Below, in pieces: positions 37,995 to 49,534 of a stretch of DNA of 64,000 nucleotides (position 1 is the stretch's first letter; every line of letters begins with the position of its first letter). The translations under genes and the position numbers were made by a program. The notes beneath the pieces were generated by a model. The model was given only the letters and a program-made list of their open reading frames with translations, was not told the origin of the DNA and did no database searches. This DNA comes from Symbiodinium kawagutii (lineage: Eukaryota; Sar; Dinophyceae; Suessiales; Symbiodiniaceae), in assembly GCA_009767595.1 (NCBI GenBank), contig VSDK01023792.1, forward strand, positions 1 to 64,000, given 5' to 3'.

Positions 37995-38146
37995 AACTAA
38001 GTTGTACCAACATGATCCAACATGCACAAGACCTAGGCACCTTTGGACCAACAGTTGTACCAACATACACATTACCTAGGCATACCTAAGCACCTTTGGA
38101 CCATCATGGACCATCATGGACCATCATGGACCATCATGGACCATCC
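37995..38146 (+). repeat. Tandem duplication plus (GGACCATCAT)n repeat
   Basis: A block with GTTGTACCAACAT...ACCTAGGCACCTTTGGACC occurs twice (37998-38100), then the 10-bp unit GGACCATCAT repeats about five times. Confidence 0.85.
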
Positions 38147-38370
38147 ACCCTTGAAATGGTGCCAGGATGTGCCAGGGCTCTCTTCAATCCCGCGGTATTG
38201 ATCAGCAACTCTTCGAAAGTTTGCCACTCCTCAGCGCACCCAGCTCCACCGGGATCCACCAAGACATCGCCCGTTCCCTCCCCACGGCAACGCAAACAAC
38301 TGGGATCCATCGGCCCAGCGTAAAACACAGCAGCGCAGTGTACCAAGGACGTCCAAGTACATCCAAGCCC
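38134..38370 (-). CDS. Unrecognised exon region, Gly/Cys-rich
   Basis: The minus frame reads VHCAAVFYAGPMDPSCLRC, then GEGTGDVLVDPGGAGCAEEW and QTFEELLINTAGLKRALAHP. The sequence looks like a real enzyme-type exon. Its 3' edge is unclear and runs into the ATGGTCC tandem repeat. Confidence 0.45.
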   Translation of the reverse strand, partial: GLGCTWTSLVHCAAVFYAGPMDPSCLRCRGEGTGDVLVDPGGAGCAEEWQTFEELLINTAGLKRALAHPGTISRVDGP

Positions 38371-38770
38371 TGAATAACAGAACCTTCTTCCCTTCTTCAT
38401 TCCTCTGTGGGTTGCTGAAAAGGATATATCCCGGTCGTCTTGGACACCTTGCGTGAGCCATGGTAGAATTAACCATTCTGGTTTTCAAATAGATTTTCGA
38501 TCATGAGTTGCAATCGCCTTCTATAGCCTTGACTAGCATAAACAAAGACCCTGACCCATTGATCGGGAATCTTTTTCATAGCTCAGTCTAGCAGAATGAC
38601 CCACCGTCCCGACTGCCGAATTTCTAGGACGAGCATCATACTGCGGTATCCTAGTGCCTGACTGCAAGGCCTGGAGGGAATTTTTGGCCTCAGAGCAGGC
38701 ACCGGTGGTGGTTCAGAAGCTCAAGGAAATGACTAGTCAGTGTCAAGCTGGTAATCAAAGAACATCAAAG

Positions 38771-38819
<49 letters not shown>

Positions 38820-39671
38820 GCAGTAATTGATGTAAATTTGCTGTTGGATGGCATGGATGTCAGTGGCAATGACTTCCCATTGCTGCAGCCATTCACAGCT
38901 GCCACAACTCCAGGGGCCCCAGTGTCCAGGCCATTGCTGCAGCAACGGAAAACACACACACACACACACCGACTGTCCAAGCATAACCTACAAAGGACTT
39001 CTATCGACAGAGTGAACTCGTTGCTTTATTTCTGTTGGGTGCTGAGTTGGTTCAAGCAGCTGTCTCCTTTTGAACTTATCAACATCGTTGAGGACATCCG
39101 TCGTCAGTATGTCAGGGATATCACCATGAACATCCTTGAACCATTGACCATGATTCATGCAGTCGACTTTAAGACAACTGGACTCATAGCAACATTCACG
39201 CGTTTCCAAGCGACACTGACCAGGATGATGGGTATCTTCTGCGACAACTCCACACAGTCCGTAAGGGTCCTGCAGCGAGCCCACGCAAACCTACAATGGA
39301 TTGTCAGGGTGAAACAACGACATAGAGGAATAGTCAACAACCAGTTCATTGCTTTACTTTTTAGAGGTTTTGCTCAGTGATCATACTTCATTTCAGATAA
39401 TTTTCAGAAATCGATGAAAAGTGTGATTTCTATGTCGCCTTTGATTGTTTGATATACATCATTTGATGCGGTCCTTTGGGGTCCCTGTACATGCTTGACA
39501 TATTCACTCAATGAGAAAGGAAATCTCTTGCATTCTGAATCATTTATGTCACTAAATCATGATTAATGGTAGATCCGTATCTATCAGTTCAACAACAAAT
39601 AGTTGGTGATTCACCATCAATAGTTGTCGAACATCGTCATCAACACATGAAACTCGTGGCTTCGAAAGACA

Positions 39672-39857
39672 TCATGAAGCTTCATGGGTCTGGTTCTCAT
39701 GGCTGATGTCCTGTATAGAACCGCCACTAAGAACCCACAACGGGACAGCTCTCCCTGTCGTCCTATGGAGAACAGCGCGCAGACTCTGCCGCAGCACTTC
39801 CCATTTCTCACCCGGCTCGTCGTCCAAGGCTTGGTCCACCTGCTCCGCCCCAGGGTG
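39672..39857 (-). CDS. Probable terminal exon of an unrecognised gene
   Basis: After TAG (39858-39860) the frame reads HPGAEQVDQALDDEPGEKWE, then VLRQSLRAVLHRTTGRAVP, LWVLSGGSIQDIS and ends at TGA (39672). It is GC-rich against AT-rich flanks. The other minus frame is also open but reads Arg/Ser-rich and less natural. Confidence 0.5.
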   Translation of the reverse strand, partial: HPGAEQVDQALDDEPGEKWEVLRQSLRAVLHRTTGRAVPLWVLSGGSIQDISHENQTHEAS

Positions 39858-39899
39858 CTACGCATCAAGCTGCGCAACTTGGGACTGGGAAAATGTTCA

Positions 39900-41600
39900 G
39901 CACTTCTCGTCGGGCTATGGGTCAAAATTGGTCAAAACCGTAAAGTCACAAATCCGTTTCTGAGGACCAACTGCCATCTTTCAATCTCACAACGTACTCT
40001 TTGGGTCAAATTGCGGGCTTGACCTAGCGCATCCTAGCGCTGCCAACCCAAAGTGGTGCGAACAAAGGCCACAAGGCTAGATCTGGTTACCGGCATCTAT
40101 TTACAATCAGAGTCATGCTTCTAAAATGGAAAACCATCTACATCAGACTCAACCTACACACACACACATGATGCCGACACACACGAACAAGATGCTTTAG
40201 CCGTGCCATTGATGCAAAATTCACCATTCCATAACGTCACCAGAAGCCGCAGAATCCCAACTTCCAGGCCGCCTGTGTAATAGCGAAAATCAATGGACAT
40301 CTGTCCGATCTCGCCACGTCGTCACTAAAGTGATAGGGTGCCTGTGAAACCGGCGACAGAGACACCGACAACTTGGAACCAACCAGGTACCCCAAAATCG
40401 TCCCACAGAGGATAACAAGAAATGACTTAATGACTGATCTGCACTCTTGCTAGCATGGGAAGCCTACCCTTCACAAACCATGTAGCCCAATTCACCATGC
40501 GCTGACGCTGACCAACTCGCTGAAGTGGCACTGTGGTTGCATTCAATTGCTACGTGATATCCAAAGTTCATTGGAGATAGCTTTTATTAGCTCATAGGGG
40601 TTCCTAAGCTGCGACGCAGATCGCTTGAAAGTCAAACAACATCGCTTGAATAACCCAAGAAAAGCACCTGAAATGCTGGATCGAAGTTGAGTATGGCAGA
40701 ATATCTGCTCCACAATCATACCTGTTTAGCACTTGTCCACACATATGTATATAGACATCATGTATATATGCATGATGCGTATAAAGCATAATTATATATT
40801 TATATATACACATAATACGATTGCATATGAAAATCGATGCTTACAGTAACTTCTATGTTTATGCAGGTATACCAATGATATCCAGTCACTAGGGATATCT
40901 CAATTTTGATGGCAAATTCTATGAGTCGTTGCCACAGCATGCCCTCACTCCAAAGCTGGTCCTTGGCTCGAATCTCCAACAGCAGCTGTTGAGTGGATCG
41001 GGAGGTTATCTGATCATGCCTCAAGGCAGGGTGAGACGGCGAGATGTGTTAATTTCTAAGGGCCACATGGGCCACGAACGCCGTAGGTCAAGGTAGGGCT
41101 AAGCGCCTTGAAGCTGCAGACTTTCCAGGTTTTTGTGGTTGGTACCATGGACAGCACAGATCCTCAAGTTGGATACATCCCTCTACCCAGTTGGACCATC
41201 GAACAACTAACTGGGAATGTCTCAATTCAAACCTCAGGGAGTTGGCATGAAGGTACGATACAATCACGTCGAACCCATGAAACACACAGAATAACCAGCG
41301 TAAAACTCATGTATGACAAAGCTTGTAATAATGAATAGCCCAACTTTGAAGCGCTATAGAACCACAGCGACTGCCAAAATGAAGTGGAACGAAGATGGAA
41401 TATAATCAATTGCGTTCCTTCGTAATCTGGCCACTCTTCCATAACAGATTTTGTCTGCGCTACACCTTTTTGGTGGCGTCCCACCTGTTCAATCAGAGTC
41501 CAACAGTTCCCCTAACACCCGCTTCGTTGGCTGAAGCCTCTGGCTTGAGGCTGACACAAGATCCGGAAACTGACAGAAGGTTTTTTGTTCCTAGAGTCAA
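39900..41600. other. No confident gene
   Basis: Contains a TGGGTCAAAATTGGTC fragment at 39918 resembling a family 2 terminus, AT-rich tracts (40740-40815) and short open frames on both strands without clear splice pairs. Confidence 0.5.
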
Positions 41601-41602
41601 AC

Positions 41603-41706
41603 CAGGAGTCCAAGATTTGGGCCATCCATTGGCAACACTCGCACATGTCAGCCATGAGCCTGAAAAATACCTCAGCAAAGGTGACCCTGCCATACCCAGC
41701 CAGCAA
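41603..41706 (-). CDS. Short exon, helical, Cys/Met-rich
   Basis: The frame reads LLAGYGRVTFAEVFFRLMAD then MCECCQWMAQILD, ending at a GTTTGA donor. It is phase 0 in, matching the exon at 41971-42045. The overlapping plus-strand frame is open too but lacks splice support. Confidence 0.45.
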
Positions 41707-41970
41707 CTTGCTCCCGTGAAGTCACAGTCGTTTCTCTTGGGATCGTACATGCAACTGTGTGCATACGGAGCTTACCCGGAGAACCCCGCAATGGTCATCC
41801 AAAACAGAGCGTTTTGGTAACTGCCAAATTCTTGGAGACAATGTGTGGGAATACCATCAAATACGAATCATGGCGTGTAGTCATCCCAAGAATCATTGGG
41901 TCCCATTTTGGCATAGCTGTAGATTTTATGAAAGCAGCCCGGCGACCCATCTTCAATCGAGTTGCCTCAC

Positions 41971-42045
41971 GCAAACAATTAGTCTGTGAGATAAAGCATA
42001 GGCCAAGTCAGCACAGATCTGGCGCAAAACTGGTGCTGCTTCCCC
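41971..42045 (-). CDS. Short exon, 25 codons
   Basis: The exon lies between CACAG (42046-42047) and a GTGAGG donor. It reads GEAAPVLRQICADLAYALSH and ends RLIVC, phase 0 at both ends. It is amphipathic-helical. Family unknown. Confidence 0.45.
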
Positions 42046-43598
42046 CTGTGGGCCCTGGGAGTAGTTTTGTGTGGATGAAAAGTGGACTTGGATTCGGCCA
42101 TAGAAATCTGAAAACCTACAAACAAAACCTACAAACAACCTTAGGGGCTGGGGTTCTCAGCAAAGGTCACACAGACCCACAGCGGTTGCAAAAAAGAAAA
42201 TGAAGAGTTTGCTTTACCTAATGCTCCCATGAACAGTGTTTACTATGGATGTTGCTAGGCAAGTATATTGCCAGCACCGATGTCGTACTGATAGAAAAGA
42301 AATGGCCCATGATGATTTGTCGCGGTTGATCAATCCCCAGTACCACATTATTCAACTGATGGGTACGCACACAGACATGAACCATTTCAGTGTACCACAA
42401 ATTGGACTGCCATAGGTCCGTGTGAGCATGCGACCCGTCACCTGCATCTCATGTCCTCATAATGTCGTCCCTGGTCAGCAGCAAGACTTCTCAGCACCAA
42501 ACAGTCAGATCTAGGATCCATACTTTCAACGTGATTTCACCAAGGGAGCTGTTTCAAAAAACGGGCAGTTGTACGACTAGAAACACGGTTCAGCCATGAT
42601 CAGCCACACTTGCGTAGCATAGGTGAATATTCATCGTAACATCATGCAACATCGACATACAAATGCATATTACATGTAAATGATAACATGTTATACATAT
42701 ACAGTCATCCACATGTAGGCACACATGTATGTATACTCTTGAACACACAAATGCACAAACAGGCAAACAAGCAGGCAAACAAGCAGGCAAAATCAAATAC
42801 CTATGGTGAAGTTTCGCCAAGATCGCGAACGGTTGGTGAAAAGCCTCCGTGTTGAGGACTATGGTTGTATTTGGGCCAACAGGCAACTATAGTCAGCTCA
42901 GTATCACTTGCCATATTTTCCGATTTCCAAAGACAATTGCTTGTACTTTCCTTGATGGATGCCTATAGCGATAATGGAAATTCAATAGCAATAAACCACT
43001 GGCAGCTCCATGAACAGCTGACAACTTCTCAGACCAAATATGGGTGCTAGTATGTGCTAGTGGTTCTCTTATGGATCTCCGGTCATAGCCTGGCTAGGGT
43101 GGTCAACAGTTGCCAAAGCTTCGCACTGCACCTGTACAGCAGGATTCAGGATCTCATTTGCACCTGAAGTCACCGCCGAAACAGCAACTGCTTGGCACTT
43201 AGAAGAAGACTCAGCAAGAACACAACATGAAATGATACAACGCAGTATGGCATCCTCAGTTTAAGCACCGGACCTACAAATTTCATGGCCCCTTTTTTCA
43301 AACAAACGATCTTAGCAGGTGGAACCATGAGCTTTTGCATTCTGCCACATATAGGGCTACTTGTGGAAATTTCGATGTAGAATGCGAAGGTGGTCTAGAT
43401 CTTGAGTTGCTTGTTTTCTTGGCTCCTCCTCTCAAATAAATACAAACTAATTGTAGTCCCTCAGGCTTTGCCTCTGTTACAAGTAGGCAAGTCCAAATGA
43501 AAAAGGTTTCCCCAAGGGGGGCTACCACTACAACCTACTTACCCCTACAAGCTGCTCGAAAAGCAATTGTAGTCAAACCATAGACTGTTGAAGCTTAC

Positions 43599-44120
43599 CC
43601 CTTCTGCCCCTCCAGTGTGGCCTCCAATATCCAAGAATTGAACATCTTGCCATTCGGCAGCTGCAGGAACAAAAACATTCAGAGAATCCTCCCAAGCAAG
43701 CCGGGCTACAGCGGATGTTTCAGAATCTTCAAAGGTGCAAGCACACATGATGACTGATCCATTGAGTCATGCCTCATGTTGTGCTTGAATGCGCTGAAAG
43801 GATTTCAACATTATATCCACTCCTGTATTGCACATTGCAATTACTCCTCATCATCATCAACTCCACACCCAATCTCGAGCATTCCCTTCATGATGGGCCC
43901 AACAAGGTTCTCATATTCGGGATCACGAATGTTCCCCAACAACTTGTGGTACCCCCAGTGTCAATCAACAGCGTCTGTGGCAGCTCCCGGTCCCGCAAAG
44001 GACAGTCCAGCCGGCATTCGACGCACTGCACAGTCCCTAAAGCCGAACGAGCGCCATGGTTCAACTTATCAAGGTATTCTTTAACCTTAGCAGCGGAGCA
44101 GATGGAGCAAGGTCGGCACA
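43599..44120 (-). CDS. Two phase-matched exons of an unrecognised Cys-rich protein
   Basis: Exon 44120-43953 reads CRPCSICSAAKVKEYLDKL, then VQCVECRLDCPLRDRE and LLIDTG, ending at a GTACCA donor in phase 1. Exon 43753-43599 starts in phase 1 and gives VIMCACTFEDSETSAVARLA, then SLNVFVPAAAEWQDVQFLD, ending at GTAAGC. The CxxC, CxxxC and CAC pairs suggest metal binding, but no known zinc-finger spacing is obvious. The joint of the two exons reads smoothly, which supports both. Confidence 0.6.
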
Positions 44121-44209
44121 CTGTTCGAAATCAGTTCTTGGCGACCAACGGTCAACAATCAGCTGTGACCATGATAGGCGCCATGACCCAACCGGGTTCA
44201 TCATAGGCC

Positions 44210-45050
44210 ATGATATGCAATAATGCCATACTATATGGCCATTGACTTATCCTGGTCAATGCATCCCATGATGCCTCCTGTTCCCATCATATTGGCCAGT
44301 GGGCTGCAGGACTCCTGGTTTTGGCCAAACTTGTGAGCTGCTTCTGCTTAGGTCCTGTGGATCCTATGGGTTAGCCGTCAGCCGTCCCAGCGAGCTTACA
44401 GCAACCAGAGCTGATGCCCTGGTCCAACCAACCTGGCAGTGATCCCTGGTTGGTTCAAGGGACCGCCTCATCACCTTCCGCCACCGGTTGAAGCTTGGAG
44501 TCATGATAGCAATGCCTGGAGGCCAGCGTCCAGGAACCCACAAGGGAAACTAAGGCAGTGATCCAAGAGGATGACATGGATATGTTGAGATGATGCATCT
44601 ACGCACCTTTCTAGACATTGCGAGGCTGGATGGTCAAGAGATCATTCTGGTCATCGTCATCACCACTAGCAGTGGAATCATTGTCGCTTTTTGTTGTCAC
44701 CATCAATTCACTCAATACTTTCTATGCAGATATGATAAATGCAGATATACGTCCATAAATAGATATATACCAACAAATAAATACGATATGTGTAATATTT
44801 AATCATATACATTATATTGTACATATATATAATCAATATGTAAATATGTATATATAAATAAATAAGTAAGTAAATAAATAAATAAATAAATACATAAATA
44901 AATAAATAAACATATATATATATATTATATACGTACAAAAACGCACATGTTTCCCACGTATATACACCATCTGGTCCACGGCAACAATGCCCCACCACGC
45001 AGGTCTCCAGGGCTCCGAGCAGAACTGGTGTTGTTGCACCTAGGCGCGTC
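44210..45050. other. Mostly unassigned, one possible exon
   Basis: A GC-rich block (44370-44530) is open on the minus strand (SFNRWRKVMRRSLEPTRDHC), but edges are unclear; the rest is the AAAT tract and spacer. A mini-exon may lie at 45059-45093 (MYPDSFQSSG, GTAACG donor). Confidence 0.4.
44822..44935 (+). repeat. (AAAT)n/(TATA)n low-complexity tract
   Basis: ATAAATAAATAAGTAAGTAAA units, then TATATATATA. No gene. Confidence 0.9.
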
Positions 45051-45104
45051 TACGTTACAACGCCCGACGACTGGAAGGAGTCTGGATACATGACTTGCAT
45101 ACAT

Positions 45105-45212
45105 GGTGGTTTCTCAAGCCATAGAGGAACCCCCAAGAAATGGTTGGTTTATTACTATAAATGGCTAATAAACTGGATGATTTGGGGGTTCCCTATGGCT
45201 TGAGAAACCTCC
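45105..45212 (-). mobile_element. Introner-like element, family 1 (best-preserved inverted repeats)
   Basis: The ends GGTGGTTTCTCAAGCCATAG and GGAGGTTTCTCAAGCCATAG face each other and pair for over 25 bp. The core is TGGTTGGTTTATTACTATAA on the plus strand. An AG acceptor 11 bases beyond its left end opens the small predicted exon 45093-45059. Confidence 0.7.
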
Positions 45213-46645
45213 ACATGTAATTACGTGCAAATGTAGATGACTTATATGTGCAGTCTACAGTCTACAGAGAGCGTGGTCCATTTCAGCTGCCATGAAGGAC
45301 ATTCATGGACTTTCATACTTCAGCTTACTATTGAGTCTTGAGTCAAATTAAAACTCATTACAGACATCTATTGACAAATTTTGGCCAATGTTTATGTTTT
45401 TTTGTGTGCGTGTGTGTGAACCTCCCGTGGCATCGATGGAAGAAAGGCGCTTAAAAAGGAGCACTGAGCAAGCGACAGCCCTCTCCAACTTGCAGAGGTA
45501 CCACATAAGTGATGACTGACGTCCTAAGCAAAGACCACAACAACATGTGGCTGCCACTATCAGTCAAGGATGCTCCCGACAACCCCTGGTTCAAGGGTAG
45601 GAAATGGGGAAAAAACACGCTAAATAACCATCGGAAGACATCTTCCCATAATTGGCCAGAATAATAATTGATAAGCAGTTCAAGGCGTTATCATCCAGCA
45701 AAATAGATCCTCGTTTACTTGTTGAATATGCCACCAAATACATGGCTCCCAGAAAAGAACTCACAAGCTTCCACTATATAATTGAAATCATGAGTCATGG
45801 CTGGCCACAATCAATAGATAACAAGGACTATGGGCAGCAAAACAAACCATGCCACAGCCATTCTAGATCTCTTTACAGCCAAGGACTGGGCCTCCAAGAG
45901 AGCAAGTAGTGATCCCTTCCACCAAGCCCCACAAAAGCCCTGGGGTTTAGGAGGGAATGTACAAATTTATACAAATTTCAGGTCAAATTCTTTTTGGGGC
46001 CCAGGGAGGACATTCATGTTGGGGATGCAGATTCCCGCTTCATAGTTGGAAACGTTACAGGTATACAAGTTAACAGTCCAAAATCGGGATTTCCTACATC
46101 CCGGACATTGACACGTAGTCATACCTCATGCTCTGTCTGCAGTACTGAAATTTGATGTGAAACTCCAGACTCGGCATCCACAAATTTTCCCTCATGATTG
46201 TAATGTGTTGGTTCCATGTCAAACTTTGGGATGGCTAAACTACTTGGTTACTTTCAGACGGCAACCCGAGTTGAAGAAACAGCCAGTAGTGATGGGATCA
46301 CAACAGGTCTGCTTTGGGAAGGACAGGTGGCTGATCTTCCATCGGTGAAAATTCCCGAGCAGTAAAGAACCCAAACCCAAACCTTGGCTGGTCACCATGT
46401 GCGTCTTTTGCTTTCCGCCTATGAAAGAATACTTCTCACCCATGATAATCTGGGGGCTGAAGTTTGACCAATAATTCCGATTAGGAACCAACATGAACAA
46501 ACCATAACACATCCTGGAATCGGTTGAGTAACCAAGCTTATACAAAATACACAATATGAGATAGCATATAAATTGGCCACCCCCTGACCCGCAATCGTTG
46601 CCACATGAACTCCAACATGGTGTGAGTCGTCAGGCTTACACTCAC

Positions 46646-46795
46646 AGCGGCAGCCCTCTGGCCCCGCGGTCAACTCTCTTTTGTCTCGACTCGTCGGTGG
46701 AAATCGACCTCAGCAGCTGGTCGTTGCCGTTTCTACCAAGGCCACAGTACATCCTTCGACACGGGATCCTAGTGGCAGTGATGCGATAGTCCATA
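46646..46795 (-). CDS. Unrecognised exon with GTGAGT donor
   Basis: The frame reads DYRITATRIPCRRMYCGLGR, then NGNDQLLRSISTDESRQKR and ends RGLPL at GTGAGTGT. A Met codon precedes DYR, so it could be a first exon. Function unknown. A further open minus frame at 46240-46500 (YGLFMLVPNRNYWSNFSPQ) may be its continuation. Confidence 0.5.
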
Positions 46796-47551
46796 GTGGT
46801 AGTGATGTGTCTCAGTATTCATGTTAGAAGATTTGCTTCTAGCAATCAGTTCAGTCATCTGACATGAGACTGGAAAGCATATGCTCAGGTATAGAAATGT
46901 TCACAAAGCAAAACAAGTCAACAAAATATCTCAAAGGCGTCTTAACTCAAAGGTGTCTCAACATCTTAAAATCTGTGAAACATGTCTCAAAGGATTGCAA
47001 AAGGTGTATGTGTCCACAAAAGTTGAACTCTTATGCCAAAGGTGTATCAACTCATATTTTCATGGCAGGGATCACTTGAAGCCTGAACCGAAATCGATCA
47101 CAAACGGAGGAGAGCGGTATGCAAGGGCAGAACGAGATTGTGGAACTGTTTTGAACACACATAGCTGGTTGGTATGAGCTGAAACCCTAAATTATTTGCT
47201 CTACAAAATGGGAATGATTGTCTATCTGTGATCAAAAAATGACTTGCAGGATGGAAAAGCACAAAGATCTGCCGCAGTTGCAGTAAAGATGCCATCCAGT
47301 CACCCACGATTCTACTGCATGAATCTTGGCAGAAAGACACATCTTGTGAATGCTGCTTATGCTTACGGTCCAAAGACGTGTCCACATGACCAATAGAATC
47401 GACATGCACAATCAGCAAACCTACAGTATCGATAGGGACATACCTGATTTCATTATGAATTCAATGAATCATAAGGTGTTGAAATATTGCATTTTGTTTT
47501 TGCACAATTAAGTAATAACACTTCTTTGAAACCTTACAAAGTAATTGCATC

Positions 47552-47745
47552 AGTAAGGTGTGTAAGTTGTTGTGGCCTTGGTCGCATTCACTTCTTTCAA
47601 CTGATCCGCCCCAACTGGGCTCCACCATGCTCCACCTATCTTTCTTCTGATTCTTGTCAACTCACAACTGACCGTCACCATGTTTGGGTACAATCCATGC
47701 TCAGCTTCAGGCATCTTCAGTACTGTTGGGCATCCCTGGCGGCTG
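47552..47745 (-). CDS. Possible exon, unrecognised
   Basis: The minus frame reads QGCPTVLKMPEAEHGLYPNM, then SCELTRIRRKIGGAWWSPVG and QLKEVNATKA. Composition is protein-like; splice edges were not resolved. Confidence 0.35.
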
Positions 47746-48580
47746 TTGCTCCTTTGCATGTCACGATTGGCTATGCCATGAGCTCAGGTCCACGCCCCGC
47801 AGCTCAGTGTCCTTCTCTGAAGGCCAACTTCTGACCTGCCAAATGGAGCAAATCCATGGAGAAACTGGAGATGCCCCAAAATATATCGTTATACAAACGA
47901 AGAAACGGATCCCGTTCTCTGTTTCGCGCTAGTTTGAGGTGTATATGATTCTGAGCATTTTCAGCGCATAAGAAGACAATTACAAAAGATGGGGTCAGCC
48001 AGTAAAATAACAGTATGCAATATGCGATCGTAGATTATGGAGCCCAGAAACGTGCTGTTCTGATCAACATAAGGAACTGCATGCAACCAAAATGAGCATG
48101 CCAGCATCATTCAAACAATGCATCAGTTCATATACAGTATAATATATACGTTGGCATCAACAGTATATGGTTCCAAAATTCAGTACCAAAAAGACCAGAC
48201 TATTTATGTCCGTTGGGAAACCGACTTCCAATGCTATTTCTTGGGGCGCAACATAGTGCAACAATTTTGCTACAGTTCATGTCAAGGCCAGGCGTCTTGG
48301 GCCTTTACCCAATGATATCCACTGTCTAATTCTTGCCTCATGCCATCAGAAATCTCTGAGACCAAGATGCAGCACAGTGAATTGAAATCACTCAAACATA
48401 ACACAGATGTAGATCCACATGTGAAGGGCTTCATGCTGTTGAATGGACTAGTTTTCCATCTAGTTCCCCACCGCTTGGCAACCACCGCATTGCTTGAGAT
48501 CCAGCGGCATTCTGTGGGATTGGTCTTCCTGGTGGGCTTGTGATGCACTCGAACTCGGCTGCAATCCAAGTCCTTCTTAC

Positions 48581-48638
48581 CTTGGTCGCAGTTCAGTCGC
48601 AGCTCCATGATGTACCAGTGCCCTTCAGCGCCCACCTC
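48581..48638 (-). CDS. Short exon with GTAAGA donor
   Basis: The frame reads VGAEGHWYIMELRLNCDQ and ends at a good GTAAGA donor (48580). The longer open frame from 48692 down to 48282 runs through this donor and is probably part exon, part intron. Not recognised. Confidence 0.4.
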
Positions 48639-49108
48639 TGACCTTTCCCTTGAGTTGGGATGGATGCAGGGTTGCAATAGCGTGGCTACCAACGATGATT
48701 CACCTATTGAATTTAGAGGTGGCAGGTTTAAGTAGCCCGGCCTGTTGGAATCAAAAGTACGGGATGAACAAAATCAAGGTTTGAAGCGCTGCAGCCGAAT
48801 GTCACATGTAGCTGGTCTGGTAGTTCCAAATGCAACGATCGATCCTTGGTTGCTTGTCAGCACGCGGAAAAACGCAAATAAAGAAGGGGAAGAAATGTAT
48901 TCCTAATGGAGTGATGAGAAGGCAAGGAAAAAACGGCCACACACACATGAAAAAAAACAGAAACTCGGAACACAGGTATGAATAAAAAACTCAATCACCA
49001 GCAAATCACACTGCGTTCTAAAGCAGGCTCATACCGTCCGTTCATGACACCCACATTGTGTTTTGCCCTTGGCACCGTGCAAGCGTTTCCTGATGCAAGA
49101 ATACTCAC

Positions 49109-49252
49109 ACAGAAGCCTAGGCTCTGAGCCGCATCCACAGAGGCCAAACCTACGGACTGCAAAGCCCTCTGAGCTGCTCCTCCGCTCCTCATGCTGCGAG
49201 CAAGATCCAGTGACCGAAGTTCTGATAGATCGACAACAAAATAAGATGTCAC
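49109..49252 (-). CDS. Unrecognised Ala/Ser-rich exon
   Basis: Forty-eight codons, phase 0 at both ends, between the element-derived AG and a GTGAGT donor. It reads VTSYFVVDLSELRSLDLARS, then GGAAQRALQSVGLASVDAAQ and ends SLGFC. It may belong to the gene downstream of the GT8-like gene. Family unknown. Confidence 0.55.
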
Positions 49253-49336
49253 CTCATGGCTATGGGTCAATATTAACCAACCAATTAATGGGGGATAACC
49301 ACCAACAATAACAAGAGAAAAAATGGTTAATGACAC
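49253..49336 (-). mobile_element. Introner-like element, family 2, at an acceptor
   Basis: On the minus strand its end ATTGACCCATAGCCATGAG supplies the AG used by exon 49252-49109. Compared with the copy at 10.6 kb it is inserted in the opposite orientation, yet again places an AG at the exon edge. The other terminus is less clear. Confidence 0.6.
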
Positions 49337-49534
49337 ATGACACACATGACACATGACATCAAATGACCCAACACGAACCGCTTTTCATCATTGTAATTAT
49401 TTCTGCTGGTCATAGTTTTCGCGTGGATCCCTCAAGAAAATAGATCTGTGGGGAGCAACAATCCTGGGGCTCAAAGCATTACCATTCTCCTTATTGCAAA
49501 GACATCACCAGTTTCGACCCTCCAGCGGGGGGGG

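Noticed and set aside
38838..39380. Plus-strand open frame of 180 codons with natural-looking helices
   Set aside because: Opposite minus frames over the same DNA are open and equally natural, and all supported neighbours are minus. Undecided, so not listed as a gene.
45652..45909. Plus-strand frame (LLVEYATKYMAPRKELTSF)
   Set aside because: A minus frame with a membrane-like segment (SFLGAMYLVAYSTSKRG) overlaps it. Neither has clear splice pairs, so neither was called.
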